From Nocardia alba NBRC 108234 (GTDB lineage Bacteria > Actinomycetota > Actinomycetes > Mycobacteriales > Mycobacteriaceae), in the NCBI RefSeq assembly GCF_001612665.1, contig NZ_BDAX01000028.1, positions 1-64,000 on the forward strand: DNA of 64,000 nt. The letters are read 5' to 3'. The position numbers and the translations under genes are program-made. The notes below the pieces were generated by a model. It made no database searches, had not been told where the DNA came from, and saw only the letters and a program-made list of their open reading frames with translations. The stretch's first letter is position 1. Every line of letters begins with the position of its first letter. Shown in pieces: positions 16,065 through 27,300 of this stretch.

Positions 16065-16786
16065 TCGCCGAAGGTGGCGATGAAGACCTCGTAACCGTCG
16101 AGCAGACGGGCGAGTCCGAACTCGAAATCTGCTCTCTCCCAGTCGATATCGTCATCATCGAACGCGGCGTTGGAGAGGGCGGCCGACACCGAGGGAAAGC
16201 GCTGCGGGTCGAGCACCCTGGCCATCACCGAGGCGAAGTCGCCGCCCTCCTCCACCTGGAGATCGCGCAGGAACCGCCGTTTACCGACCACGAACATCGA
16301 CATGTTCATCACCAGTTGAAGTTTGACCGGCTCGGGCACCGCGGCGTCGGCGAGAACCTGTAGCGCGGTCTCGAGCCAGGCCATGTTGTTCGGCCCCATC
16401 GGCGGCCTGTTCAGCGGGATGTCCAACCACCACAGGTGACGGCCGAGCCGCTCGAACTCGGCCAGCGCCCACCGCTCGAGGCCCAGCCGCCACGGCGTCC
16501 CCGCGGCGATGTCGGGCGGTTGGCCGACAACGCGGTCCATCAGCAGGTCGACCAGCGTGTTCTTGCTGTCGACGTACCGGTACAGCGACATGGCGGTGAA
16601 GCCGAGCTGCTTGGCGACCCGATTCATCGACAGCGCCGCGTACCCCTCCGCATCGGCCACTTCGGTCGCGGCGTCGAGGATCTGGTCCAGAGTGAGCCCT
16701 CGCTTCGGCCCTCTACCGCCGGGTTGCTCGCGCCCCCACATCAGCGCGACCGCTTTCGGTAGCGCCCTGTCGCCGGACGTCGTCAT
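16061..16786 (-). CDS. TetR-family repressor with TetR_C_1-type effector domain
   Basis: A 241-residue regulator. The DNA-binding domain lies at about residues 30-75 (DQILDAATEVADAEGYAALS, then FTAMSLYRYVDSKNTL), followed by an effector domain of the tetracycline-repressor C-terminal type (LERWALAEFERLGRHLWWL). It is divergent from a DrrAB-like exporter with an AT-rich operator region between them (16837-16878). Efflux control by a hydrophobic ligand is the simplest reading. Confidence 0.88.
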   Translation of the reverse strand: MTTSGDRALPKAVALMWGREQPGGRGPKRGLTLDQILDAATEVADAEGYAALSMNRVAKQLGFTAMSLYRYVDSKNTLVDLLMDRVVGQPPDIAAGTPWRLGLERWALAEFERLGRHLWWLDIPLNRPPMGPNNMAWLETALQVLADAAVPEPVKLQLVMNMSMFVVGKRRFLRDLQVEEGGDFASVMARVLDPQRFPSVSAALSNAAFDDDDIDWERADFEFGLARLLDGYEVFIATFGD

Positions 16787-16836
16787 CTGCCTCCTCTGCT
16801 CGTCTCGACTCTAACCGGCTCGCTCTTGCTCTCAAG

Positions 16837-16878
16837 AACTGTTTAGCCTATAAACTGTGTTTATTACATAAACAGTTT
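16837..16878. promoter_or_regulatory. Compound inverted-repeat operator for the TetR/ABC exporter pair
   Basis: The AT-rich gap holds AACTGTTTA (16837-16845) with its inverse TAAACAGTT (16869-16877), plus a second left arm AAACTG (16852-16857) pairing with CAGTTT (16873-16878). The shared right arm suggests overlapping sites for one or two TetR dimers. The exporter start codon is at 16897 and the regulator start is at 16786. Confidence 0.6.
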
Positions 16879-16896
16879 CTCGATCGGAGAGAACTC

Positions 16897-17859
16897 ATGA
16901 CATCCGGACAACCGCCCGCCCTCTCGATCCGTCGACTGCACAAGGCCTACGGTTCACTCGTGGTCCTCGACGACCTCGACCTGGAGGTCAGTGCGGGCAC
17001 CGTGTTCGCGCTGCTCGGGCCCAACGGTGCGGGCAAGACCACGCTGGTCCGCATCCTGGCCACTCTCAGCAGGCCCGATCGCGGGGAAATCCAGCTCTTC
17101 GAACACGATCTGGCGAAAGCCCCCGATACGATCCGGCGCCTGATCGGCGTCACCGGTCAGTACGCCGCCGTCGACGGGGTACTCACCGGCGCCGAGAACC
17201 TGCGCCTCACCGGCAGGCTGCTACACCTGGGCAAGGACGAGACCCGACGCCGTGGCGACGCGCTCCTCGAACGCTTCGATCTGGTCGACGCCGCCGACAA
17301 ACCGGTGGCCTCGTACTCGGGCGGCATGCGGCGCAGACTCGACCTCGCGATGAGCCTGATGGGTGAGCCGCGGGTGGTCTTCCTCGACGAGCCGACGACC
17401 GGCCTCGACCCGCGAAGCCGGCGCGATCTATGGTCTGCCATCAGGGAATTGGCGGCCGAGGGGACCACCATCCTGCTCACCACGCAGTATCTGGAAGAAG
17501 CCGATCAGCTCGCCGACCGGATCGCGGTACTCGACCACGGCCGGATCGTCGCCGACGGCACCCCGGCCGAACTCAAACGCCTGGTACCGGGCGGGCACAT
17601 CCGATTCCGCTTCACCGACCGCGCGCTGCTGACCGCCGCCACCCGCGCGCTCGACCCCACAGCGGGCGCCCAGCCCGATCCCGAACAACTGACCCTGCAG
17701 GTGCCCTCCGACGGCAGCGCCGTCGAGATCAAGCGGCTACTCGACCGTTTCGCCGAACTCGATATCGCGATCGAACAGCTGACCGTCCATACCCCCGACC
17801 TCGACGACGTCTTCTTCGCGTTGACAGGTCAGCCCACCCGAACCGAGGTATCGGCATGA
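16897..17859 (+). CDS. ABC exporter ATPase (DrrA-like)
   Basis: A 320-residue ATP-binding subunit of a drug-resistance type ABC exporter. Walker A GPNGAGKT is at 41-48, the signature YSGGMRRRL and Walker B VVFLDEPTTG are intact, and a C-terminal regulatory region ends in TPDLDDVFFALTG as in DrrA. Its stop overlaps the start of the permease gene (ATGA), indicating translational coupling. Control by the divergent TetR gene through the operator at 16837-16878 is likely. The substrate is unknown. Confidence 0.92.
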   Translation: MTSGQPPALSIRRLHKAYGSLVVLDDLDLEVSAGTVFALLGPNGAGKTTLVRILATLSRPDRGEIQLFEHDLAKAPDTIRRLIGVTGQYAAVDGVLTGAENLRLTGRLLHLGKDETRRRGDALLERFDLVDAADKPVASYSGGMRRRLDLAMSLMGEPRVVFLDEPTTGLDPRSRRDLWSAIRELAAEGTTILLTTQYLEEADQLADRIAVLDHGRIVADGTPAELKRLVPGGHIRFRFTDRALLTAATRALDPTAGAQPDPEQLTLQVPSDGSAVEIKRLLDRFAELDIAIEQLTVHTPDLDDVFFALTGQPTRTEVSA

Positions 17860-18623
17860 ACGCCACACGCGCACTGCAGGATTCGGCCACGATGCTGGAC
17901 CGCAACATCCGCCACACCCTGCGCAGCCCCGACACCATGATCATGACGGTCGTACTGCCGGTGGTGATCCTGCTGATGTTCGTGTTCGTCTTCGGTGGCG
18001 CGATGGACGTGGGTCCCGGCGCCTATATCGACTACGTGGTACCCGGAATCGTGCTGCTGTGTGCCGGTTTCGGGGCGTCCACCACGGCGCTCGCCCTGTC
18101 CACCGACGTGGCCGAGGGCATCATCGACCGGTTCCGCACCATGGCCATCGCCCGGTCGGCAGTACTCACCGGGCACGTCGCCGAAAGCGTGATCCGCAAT
18201 CTGATCACCTCGGCGATCGTGATCGGGGTGGCGGTGGCGCTCGGTTTCCGCCCGACCACCGATCCGCTGCGCTGGCTCGGGGTGTTCGCGGTGCTGGCGA
18301 TGTTCGTGTTCGCGCTCTCGTGGCTGGCGGCCGCGTTGGGCCTGCTCGCCCCCAACCCGGAGGCAGCCAACGGGTTCACCTTCGTGTTCATGTTCCTGCC
18401 GTACGTGAGTTCGGCATTCGTGCCGACCTCGTCGATGCCGACGTGGCTGCACTGGTTCGCCGAGAATCAGCCGGTGACCCCGGTGATCGAGACGCTGCGC
18501 GGATTGTTGATGGGCACCCCGATCAGTAACAACTGGATCCTCGCCGCAGTGTGGTGTGCGGGTATCGGGCTCGCCGGGTACCTCGCGGCGGGGGCGCTGT
18601 TCCGGCGTCAGACCAGGGCTTGA
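17856..18623 (+). CDS. ABC-2 type exporter permease (DrrB-like)
   Basis: A 255-residue membrane subunit with about six hydrophobic segments, starting near TMIMTVVLPVVILLMFVFVFG and ending LAGYLAAGALFRR. The ABC-2 core motif region IDRFRTMAIARSAVLTGH is present. The ATG at 17856 overlaps the ATPase stop by four bases; the open frame further upstream is antisense-like sequence inside the ATPase gene. With the ATPase it forms a complete exporter of the daunorubicin-resistance type. Confidence 0.9.
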   Translation: MNATRALQDSATMLDRNIRHTLRSPDTMIMTVVLPVVILLMFVFVFGGAMDVGPGAYIDYVVPGIVLLCAGFGASTTALALSTDVAEGIIDRFRTMAIARSAVLTGHVAESVIRNLITSAIVIGVAVALGFRPTTDPLRWLGVFAVLAMFVFALSWLAAALGLLAPNPEAANGFTFVFMFLPYVSSAFVPTSSMPTWLHWFAENQPVTPVIETLRGLLMGTPISNNWILAAVWCAGIGLAGYLAAGALFRRQTRA

Positions 18624-18632
18624 GCAGCACGA

Positions 18633-19895
18633 TCAGTGGGCGAATACCGCCGGTGACACCGGCATGGGCGCCTGCGCGGGCTGCATCCCGATCGGGATGC
18701 CGGTGCCGGGCAGCGTCGGTGCCGCGGCGGGAACCTGCGGAACCACGGGAACGGCGGGTTCGAGCGGCAGCGGATCTTCCTCCGGCGCGTCCCCGTACAG
18801 CTGGGTCGGGTAGTCGAGCGGGAACTCACCCGGGTTCACCAGCTGCGGATTCGGCGACACCGTCTCGTACTGCGACGTGGCCGACTCCTCCGCCGGACTC
18901 ACCTGCCACCCGCCACCGGAGCCGACATCACCGGTCGACTCGGACTCGACCGTGGCCGCTTCGTGGGTCCGGGGGGCGTGCGGAACGCCCGGCGACGACG
19001 TGACGCCGGGCTCCGACGACACGGCCGTGTTGTCGACCACGGGCGAGCCGCTGTTGAGCACCGCGTACGTGCCACCAGCGACGAGTCCGCCCGCGAGCAC
19101 GCTCGCCGCCGCGGCGACCATCGCCGTCCCACGCTTGGACCGCGAACCGGTCGAGATCGGCACCACGACCGTGTCGCCGAGCGCGACCAGCGCGGCGCCC
19201 GCGGCGGGCGCGAACGTCGCCAGCCGACACGGCAGCACCGGCACCCCGAATCCGGCGACCGCGTCGCGCAACGCGGGCGAGTCCGACGACGAGCCGATCA
19301 ATACCACCGCACCGGGCTTCACCGACGCCGCCTCGAACTGATCCCACGCCGCGGACACGCCCGCGCGCAAGGCATCGGGTGTGGGCGCGCCGGTCTGCGA
19401 GTAGGCGGCGAGCACGCGGTGACGGCCCTGGTCGATCAGGGTCATCGCCTGATGGCCGGGCACGGCCTCGTAGACGAGCAGATTGTCGAACTCGTCGAGC
19501 CAGGTCATCGCGCCCGCGACGAACAGATGCGACGATTTCGCCGAAACCAGCGAGGCCGTGCGCCATTCCGTCTCCGCCAAGCGGGTCACGATCGCGCGCC
19601 GTTCGACGGGGTCGCGGTAACTCACCGCCACCCCGGCGATCTCGCAGTCGTCGTCCAGCTCGGCCTCGATCGCCTCGAGCGCGGCATATACCGCCGCCGC
19701 CACTTCGGCCTTGCTGTCACCGTTGGCACGGACGGTGCGCCGCAGCAGCATCCGATCCGTGAGAGTGACGCCTGAGTCGGCGAACGCCACCGCGTGTACG
19801 GCTCCCCGTTCGGTACTGACGCCGAGGGTTACCACAGATCCTGCTGCCACAAGTCTTGCCTTCCCCTGTGCGAAAACGGTGCGGGACGGGACCAC
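18633..19895 (-). CDS. Membrane-anchored protein resembling DUF7159
   Basis: A 420-residue protein with a cytoplasmic N-terminal domain (about 20-245), one membrane segment (about 257-280) and a long Pro/Ser/Thr-rich exported tail. The N-terminal domain starts VVTLGVSTERGAVHAVAF and resembles the mycobacterial DUF7159 domain, whose beta-strand start recalls an ASKHA-like ATPase fold; that fold is my inference. The protein may start at a downstream GTG near residue 15-22. It is convergent with the exporter permease (9-base gap). No function is known. Confidence 0.6.
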   Translation of the reverse strand: MVPSRTVFAQGKARLVAAGSVVTLGVSTERGAVHAVAFADSGVTLTDRMLLRRTVRANGDSKAEVAAAVYAALEAIEAELDDDCEIAGVAVSYRDPVERRAIVTRLAETEWRTASLVSAKSSHLFVAGAMTWLDEFDNLLVYEAVPGHQAMTLIDQGRHRVLAAYSQTGAPTPDALRAGVSAAWDQFEAASVKPGAVVLIGSSSDSPALRDAVAGFGVPVLPCRLATFAPAAGAALVALGDTVVVPISTGSRSKRGTAMVAAAASVLAGGLVAGGTYAVLNSGSPVVDNTAVSSEPGVTSSPGVPHAPRTHEAATVESESTGDVGSGGGWQVSPAEESATSQYETVSPNPQLVNPGEFPLDYPTQLYGDAPEEDPLPLEPAVPVVPQVPAAAPTLPGTGIPIGMQPAQAPMPVSPAVFAH

Positions 19896-19950
19896 CCGGG
19901 GTCCGTCACGTCGCGGTAGGTCTGATGCGGCGTGAGTCGGCTAGCCGCAA

Positions 19951-19978
19951 ATAAGCGTGCAGATAGACGCACACTTAT
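19951..19978. promoter_or_regulatory. Inverted repeat upstream of TetR gene
   Basis: ATAAGCGTGC (19951-19960) and GCACACTTAT (19969-19978) match as an inverted repeat in 9 of 10 positions with an 8-base spacer. It lies in the gap between the divergent DUF7159-like gene and the TetR gene at 20090, which is the usual place for a TetR operator. Confidence 0.45.
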
Positions 19979-20089
19979 CTGATGATTCGTCACCGGTCAA
20001 GGTATGGATGGGTCAGGATTTCTGCCAGTAGTTGACACGCTGTCGGTAGAGGCGTGTCGCGGATCTGTGTATACCGCTAGCCTGGATGG

Positions 20090-20791
20090 GTGGAAGTACA
20101 CGCGCAGGCCCGGTCACCGCAGAGCCGTCCGGACCCTGCGCTGGAATTGCAGGACGACCCCCAGGAGTTGATGCCGCGCAAGCGGCCGACGCAGGAGCGC
20201 AGCAAACGCAAATTCGACGCGCTGCTGGCTTCCTCGCGCGAGTTGTTGGTCGAGGTGGGCTTCGAGTCGTTCACCTGTGAAGAGGTCGCCCAGCGCGCCG
20301 AGGTGCCCATCGGCACCCTGTACCAGTTCTTCGCCAACAAGTACGTGATCGTCTGCGAACTGAATCGGCAAGACCTGGTTGCGGTTTCCCGCGAGCTGGC
20401 CGACTTCCACGGTGAAGTGCCCTCGCTGGACTGGCTGCGGCACATGAACCAGTTCGTCGACCACATGGCGAACCTGTGGACCACCGACCCGTCCCGGCGC
20501 GAAGTATGGCTGGCGATGCAATCCACCCCGTCCACCCGGGCTACCGGCGCGCTGCACGAGAAGGAATTCGCCGCCGTCGTCTCGCAGATGCTGCGGCCGC
20601 TGACCCCGCGCACGCCACGCGCCCGGCGCACGATGATGGCCGAAGTGCTGGTGCATGTCGTGTATTCGATGCTGAATTTCTCGGTGCAGGAAAACCAGTC
20701 GAATACCGACGCCGTGGCCGAACTCAAGCGGCTCATGGTGGCGTACTTGCTGGTGGCGGAAAAGGAATCGCGAACCACCGAGGAGGAATAG
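20090..20791 (+). CDS. TetR-family regulator
   Basis: A 233-residue regulator with its helix-turn-helix at about residues 38-85 (KFDALLASSRELLVEVGFES, then VPIGTLYQFFANKYVI). The GTG at 20090 gives a 27-residue N-terminal tail; a later ATG at 20171 (MPRKRPTQERS) is an equally sensible start. It is convergent with acpS-fas and therefore not part of that operon. It does not look like FasR as I recall it, and its nearest palindrome (19951-19978) differs from the fas repeats, so I do not assign it to fas control. Confidence 0.82.
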   Translation: MEVHAQARSPQSRPDPALELQDDPQELMPRKRPTQERSKRKFDALLASSRELLVEVGFESFTCEEVAQRAEVPIGTLYQFFANKYVIVCELNRQDLVAVSRELADFHGEVPSLDWLRHMNQFVDHMANLWTTDPSRREVWLAMQSTPSTRATGALHEKEFAAVVSQMLRPLTPRTPRARRTMMAEVLVHVVYSMLNFSVQENQSNTDAVAELKRLMVAYLLVAEKESRTTEEE

Positions 20792-20915
20792 CTCGACCGC
20801 CTCCCCGCGAGAGCTGCCGGTTGTGGGCAGTGACGCGGGTCGGCGGTCGGACGTGCGGTGAACCTGAGCCGAGTTCTCGGCGGGATACCCCACGTTGATG
20901 CGAAATCAGTTCGCG

Positions 20916-21353
20916 CTAGTTGGCTCCGGTTCGTCCTTCGATGAGGTCGGCCAACTCGCCTGGATCCTCCAGCACGACCATCGCGGCCGCGGTGTCGCCG
21001 TCATGGGTCAGGGACAGGTGTACCCGCACGCGGGGCAGGAATTCCGCGGCGAGGCCGTGGAGTTTGATACTGGGCCTACCCCACGCGTCGTTGACGACTT
21101 CGATGAGCGGATACGGGTTGTCGCCGATCTGCGGACTGCGGGCGAAGCGAGACGATGCCCAGGCTTTGAGCACCGCCTCCTTCGCGGCCCAGCGTGCGGC
21201 GAAGCTGCGGGCCGGGTCGGTTTGCTTGCTCTGGCAGTAGCGACGTTCACCAGCGGTGAATGTCTCCCTGAGCATGGTCGACCCGGGCCGTTGCAGCTGT
21301 TCGGAGAACTCGGAGATAGTCACCAAGTCCAAACCGATACCGAGAATCGTCAC
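20916..21353 (-). CDS. acpS: Holo-ACP synthase
   Basis: A 145-residue phosphopantetheinyl transferase that loads coenzyme A-derived phosphopantetheine onto the ACP domain of FAS-I. It begins MTILGIGLDLVTISEF, with the metal-binding Asp9, and has the second signature FAARWAAKEAVLKAW containing the catalytic Glu/Lys. GTG at 21353 is chosen; upstream frame sequence lies within fas. It starts 12 bases after the fas stop on the same strand, so the two form an operon, as in mycobacteria. Confidence 0.95.
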   Translation of the reverse strand: MTILGIGLDLVTISEFSEQLQRPGSTMLRETFTAGERRYCQSKQTDPARSFAARWAAKEAVLKAWASSRFARSPQIGDNPYPLIEVVNDAWGRPSIKLHGLAAEFLPRVRVHLSLTHDGDTAAAMVVLEDPGELADLIEGRTGAN

Positions 21354-21364
21354 GAATCGCCAGC

Positions 21365-24300
21365 CTACGGCGCTTCGGTGGGCTGCGGGGCGATTTGCCC
21401 GGTGCCGCAACCCCATCCGCTCGCGCTGTAGACGCCGTCGCTGTCCAGGCGGGCCTGCGGCGAGAGCAGCATGTCGGCCTCGAGCTGACGGATCTGCTTG
21501 GCCGGCGTGCCGTCGGCGCCCAGTCGACGATCGGCGGGCTTCTCGTACAGTGCCGACCCGCCGCACATCGCCTCGGCGAACCGCTGCCTGCCCGCGAGCT
21601 GACGTGTCTGCGCCCGCTCCTGGTAGTCCGCCCGCGCACCCGGTTCGATCGCGGCCAGGAACGCCTGCGGATGCACCACCGCGAGCAGCCCGGACACGTG
21701 ACCGAAGCCGAGCGAGGTCACCAGACCCGCCTTCAGCGCGAACTTCTCGCCGAAGCGCAGCGGCTCACGCGCCCACACCAGGTGCGGGTAGCCCGCCATC
21801 TTCTCGTCGACGCAGTCCAGGCTCCGGTTCGGCGGCACCACACCGTTTTCCAGCACCTGGCACAGGCCGATGAGCTGGAACGCCGCCGCGCCGCCCTTGG
21901 CGTGGCCGGTGAGGCTCTTCTGCGAGACCACGAACAGCGGTGCGCCGTCGGTGCGACCGAGCGCGCCCGCGAGCCGCTCGTGCAGCTCCGACTCGTTGGG
22001 ATCGTTGGCCGCGGTGGAGGTGTCGTGCTTGGAGATCACCGCGATGTCGTCGGGGGTCACGCCGAGCTTGCGCAGTTCGGCCGCCAGTCGCGACTCCCGC
22101 CCGCCACGCCCCGCGCCCAGCGCGCCGAGACCCGGCGCCGGGATGGAGGTGTGCACGCCGTCGGCGAAGGACTGGGCGAAGGCGACGACGCCGAGCACCG
22201 GCAGACCCATCTCCACGGCCACGTCACCACGGGCCAGCAGTACGGTGCCGCCACCCTGCGACTCCACGAACCCGCCGCGGCGACGATCGTTGGCGCGGGA
22301 GAAGTACCGGTCGCTGATGCCCTTGGCGCGCATGCTCGCCGAGTCGGCGGTGGCCGACATGTCACCGAAGCCCACGATGCCCTCGATACCCAGGTCGTCG
22401 AAGCCACCGGCGACCACGACCTCGGCCTTACCGAGCCGGATCTTGTCGACGCCTTCCTCGACCGATACCGCCGCCGTGGCGCACGCAGCGACCGGGTGCA
22501 CCATGGCGCCGTAGCTGCCCACATAGGACTGCACCACGTGCGCCAGGGCGACGTTGGGCAGTGCCTCCTGCAGAATGTCGTTCGGTCGCGGTTCGCCGAG
22601 CAGGTTGTCGACGTAGAGCGAGCGCATGGAGGACATGCCACCCATACCGGTGCCCTGGGTGTTGGCCACCAGGCTCGGGTGCACCCAGCTCATCAGCTCG
22701 TCGGGGCTGAAGCCCGCGCCGACGAACGCGTCGACGGTGCAGACGATGTTCCACAGCGCGACCCGGTCGATCGAGGCCGCCATGTCGGCCGAGACACCCC
22801 AGATGGTGGGGTCCCAGCCGGTCGGGATCTGGCCACCGACCACGCGTGAGAGCTTCGCCTTGCGCGGCACCCGGATCTCGGTGCCTGCCTGCCTGGTCAC
22901 CGTCCAGTCGCTCGAATCGGCGACCGGCGTGATGACCGTGTGCTCGGGATCGGCGGTCTGGAAGGCCCGTGCCTCCGCCTCGCCCGCCACGGTGAACGAC
23001 AGGTCCTGATCGAGGAACACCGAGGTGAGCAGCGGCGCCGCGTTGTCGAGCATGGCGCCGTCGTCTTCGTAGCGGCGCACACCGCAGCGTTCGACGACGG
23101 TGTCGTGGTAGCGCTCCGCGACCTCCGATTCCGGCACGAAGTCGCCGGATTCGGTGTCGTACCAGCCGGGCTTGGGTTCGTTCTCCCAGCGGATCAGACC
23201 GGTGGTCCAGGCCAGTTCGAGCACGCCGGCGGCCGAGAGCTGGTCTTCGACCTCCATCTCGAAGCGGGTGCGCGAGGAGCCGTACGGGCCGAGCTCACCC
23301 GCACCGACGATCACGACCATCTCGCTCAGTTCCGCGGTGACCGGGGCCCACTCCGGCACGGGCAGTGCCGAACTCAGGGTCGGCGGGGCGGGCAGCGCGG
23401 CGATCGTCGCGACGGTGGCGGCTTCGTCGATCTTCTCGGCCGCGGCCTCCTGCGCCTGCTTGGCGAGCGCGGGCAGGTCCAGCTTGGCGCGCGCCAGACC
23501 ACCGGTGAGGTCGATCTGCTGCGGGCCGGCGATGGTCACCTGACGGGCCCGCGAGGTGCACCACTTGAGCAGTTCGTCGGCCATCTCGACGGTCGACCAG
23601 GTCTGCACGCCCGCCTTCTCGACGGCCTCGACCATGGGGTCGTTGTGGCCCATCAGCCCGGTGCCGCGCACCCAGCCGATCAGGGCGTGCACGAGGGTGA
23701 CGCGTTCGGCCCAGGACTTCTCGGCCTTCCACTTCAACACCACCGCGTCGAGGGCGGCCTTGGATTCGCCGTACGCGCCGTCGCCACCGAAGAGGCCACG
23801 GTTGGGCGAACCCGGAAGCACGACATGCAGTTTCGAGTCGACGTCGTGGTCGGCGCCGAGGGCGGAAAGGCCGCCGATCAGCCGCTCCACCGACCAGAGC
23901 AGCACCCGCATTTCCATTTCGGCGCGAGCGCCCGCGTCGGCGAGGTCGCCGGCGACGCGCGGCGCCGCGAACGGCAGCAGCATCGTCGGGGTCATCGCGT
24001 CCTTGACCTTGATCTTGGCGCCGCCCGCGTTGTCGACCTGTTCGGTGCCGACCCACTCGATCAGGGCGTCGAGATCCTGGTAGGAGGCCATATTGGCCGG
24101 GACCACCCACAGCGCCGCGCCGTGGCGGGCGTTGTCGCGGTAGAGGGAGCGGTAGAACCGCAGCCGCTCGTCGTTGAGACCCGACGTGGTGACCACCACG
24201 GTCGCGCCGCCGGACAGGAGCTTGCCGGTGACCGCCGCCGCGATGGAACCCTTACTGGCTCCGGTGATCACGGCGAGGTCGTCGGACCACAGACCGGGCT

Positions 24301-27300
24301 CGGAGGTGTCGAGCGCGGCCTTCGCGATCTGCGCGTACACCCCCGCCAGCACCGAACGGGCCTCGTGCATGGCGCGCTGTCGCCACCAGTTCGCCTGGGC
24401 GGCAACAGCTTCACCGGAACCGATGAACCCGTCGATGGACTGTGCCGCGGTGGTGGCGTCGTCGCCGAGCCACATCTTCGCGAGGTCCTCGCGGGCGGTG
24501 GCCCACCGGTCGTCGATGAGAACGGCCTTGCGGGCGTCGAACGCGGGCGCGACCAAACGCGGCCAGTCCGAGCCCAATTCGGCCGAGACGAGATCCGCGA
24601 GCGTGTCGGGAGTCGCCTCGGGCGCGCTGATCTTCTCGCTGAGGCCGAGCTGTTCGAGCACCACCCGGGCGGCGGTGGCGAGTACGCCGTCGCGTCCGGT
24701 GATCTGCTCGGTGAACTCGCCCAGCGCCGCCGCGTCGACCGTGCCGCCCGTCGCGCCGCCCGCCGAGGGCAGCGAGACCGCGACACCGCGGCGCGCTGCC
24801 ACGGCCTGCACGGCGGCGTCGATGGCCGCGTCGACCGATGCGGCATCACTGATCGCGCCACCGGCGAGACCGCCGAGGTCGCCGCCGCGCACGCTGGCGC
24901 CTTCGCGGGTGCCGAGCGAGACCTCCGCGGTGACGTGGCTCGCCCAGCCGTCGCCGAGTTCCCAGACCTTCTTGACCCGGTCGCCGATGGCGGCGGGCCG
25001 CTTGCCCGACGGGCCGAAGACCTTGCGCAGGTGGTCGCCGATGGAATCGGTGAGCACGGTGCCGAAGGGCTTGTAGGTGCGGGCCAGGCGTTCGACCGTG
25101 GCCGCCAGCGCGCCCATGTCGGCGTCGGCGGCACCGTCGATCGCACCGAGGGAGAGTTCGGCGCCCAGGTCGACGAGCAGCTGGTTGCGGCGCGAGGAGA
25201 CGCCGTCGCACAGGCCCTCGATGGTGTCGACCGGACCGATCTGGTCCATCCGCAGCTTGGTCCACAGCGCGATGAGCACGCGGGTGGCGTCGGCAGCGCT
25301 GAAGGCGATGTCGTCGGGGCGCGGGCCGCCGGTCGCCACCGCAGCGGCGGCGGGGGCCGCCGGGGCCGCGGCGGCCGGCGCGGCAGTGGTCTCGGCCGGG
25401 GTCTCGTCGATGTCCTCGACCGGGGCCGGATCGGTGTCGGTGGCGTAGACGACCGCGGCGTCACGTTCGACGTTGACGACCTCCACGGTCGCGCCGCCGA
25501 ACGCGGGCAGCTTCAGCGTCTGCGAGGCCAGGTTCGCCACGGTCGGGGTGGCGCCGAGGCCGATCTCGACGAAACGCTCGACGCCGAGACCGCCGTGCGC
25601 GGCGTCGGTGAACAGCAGATCCTGGGTCTCGATCCAGCGCACCGGGCTGGCGAACTGCCAGGCCAGCAGCTCGATCAGCACCACGCGGCACAGCTCGGCA
25701 TCGCGGGTGGCCCAGCTGTCGAAGTCGGCGAGCACCGCCACGAGCGGCTCCGAGGGCACGAGTTCGGCGATCTCGGTGAGGAACGCGCGATCCAGGGAGA
25801 ACGGACGCGGCACCAGGTTCGGAATGTAGCGTCCGACCAGGACTTCCGGGTGCACCTCGGCGGGCAGCAGCTGCTCGAGCTTGTGCCGGAATTCCGGCAC
25901 ACCGTCGCGCAGCACCGAGGAGTGGAACGGCACGTCGATGCCGGGCACCAGGATGAAGGCCCGCTTGCCACCGAATTCCTCACGGCGACGGTCGATTTCG
26001 AGCTCTAGCGCTTCGAGCCCGGCAACGGTGCCCGCGATGGCGTACTGCGAGCCGCGCAGGTTCAGGTTCACCACCTCGAGGAATTCGCCGGTCTCGGTGC
26101 CGATGCCGTTGACGAAGTCGATCACGTCCACATCGGGCAGCCCGATCTGCGACGGGCGGATGGCGGCCATCCGATAGTCGCTGCGGCCCTGAGCGTCACG
26201 CGGCACCAGCTCGTGCATGGCCGAGCCACGCTGGAACACCACCTCGAGCACGGCCTCCAGGGGCAGCACACCGGCGACGGCGGCGAGGGCGTTGTACTCA
26301 CCGACCGAGTGACCGGCCAGCATCGCGCCCTCGACGAACGCGCCCGCTTCCCGCAGCTCGGCGACCTGGGCGACGCCGAGGGTGGCCATGGCGACCTGGG
26401 TGAACTGGGTCAGGTGCAGCACGCCGTCCGGGTGGCGGTGTTCGACACCGCGCGCCTTGAGGTAGGTCGGGTTGTCGCGCACCACCGCCAGGATCGAGAA
26501 ACCGAGGGCTTCGCGGGTGTGCGCGTCGGCACGCTCCCACACCCGCTTGGCCGCCTTCGAGCGGGTCAGCGCGTCCAGGCCCATCCCCTTGCGCTGGATG
26601 CCCTGGCCCGGGAAGGCGTACACGGTCTTCGGGGCGGCGGTGCGCCCGGTCGCGGTCATGACCAGGTCACCGTCGACGCGGCAGGAGACCTCGACGATCT
26701 CGGCGCCCGCGTCTACCGCGATCCGCTCCACTCGCACGTCCACGGTCGCGCCGGGGCGCACCATGCCGAGGAACCGGGTGGTCCATGCCGTGAGAGTGCG
26801 TGCGGGAACGGAACTTTCGGGATCCACCGCGACCACCGCGTGCTGGGCGGCGGCCGAGAGCCACATGCCGTGCACGATCGGGCTGCCGAGACCGGCCAGT
26901 TTGGCGGCGGCATCGGAGGTGTGGATCGGGTTGTGGTCACCGGAGACCGCGGCGAAGGCGTGCATGGCGCGCGGGGCGGCCAGCTGCACGTCGCGGCGAC
27001 GGCGGCGCGGTGTATCGATGGCGGTGTCGGAGACCGCACCGGCCGCGCGCGGCGGGTCGGTGAGCTCGCCCGCGCCGTTGCGGCCGCGGATGGCGAAGCG
27101 TTCGACGAGGCGGGCCAGCGGGGTGGCGTCGAGTCCCTGGTCGAGGATCAGGCCGACGTGCACCACGACCTCGACCACGCGGCCCAAATCGGTGTCGACC
27201 ACCGCGCCGCCCTCGGCGCGGACAACGAGAATGCTCGTCTCCGAAGGAAGTTCGCTCAGCAGCTCGATCTGGTGATCCAGGTGGACCAGGTCGAGCATGC

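Noticed and set aside
20090..20791. FasR assignment for the TetR gene beside acpS
   Set aside because: The sequence does not match FasR as I remember it, and its nearest palindrome differs from the repeats before fas.
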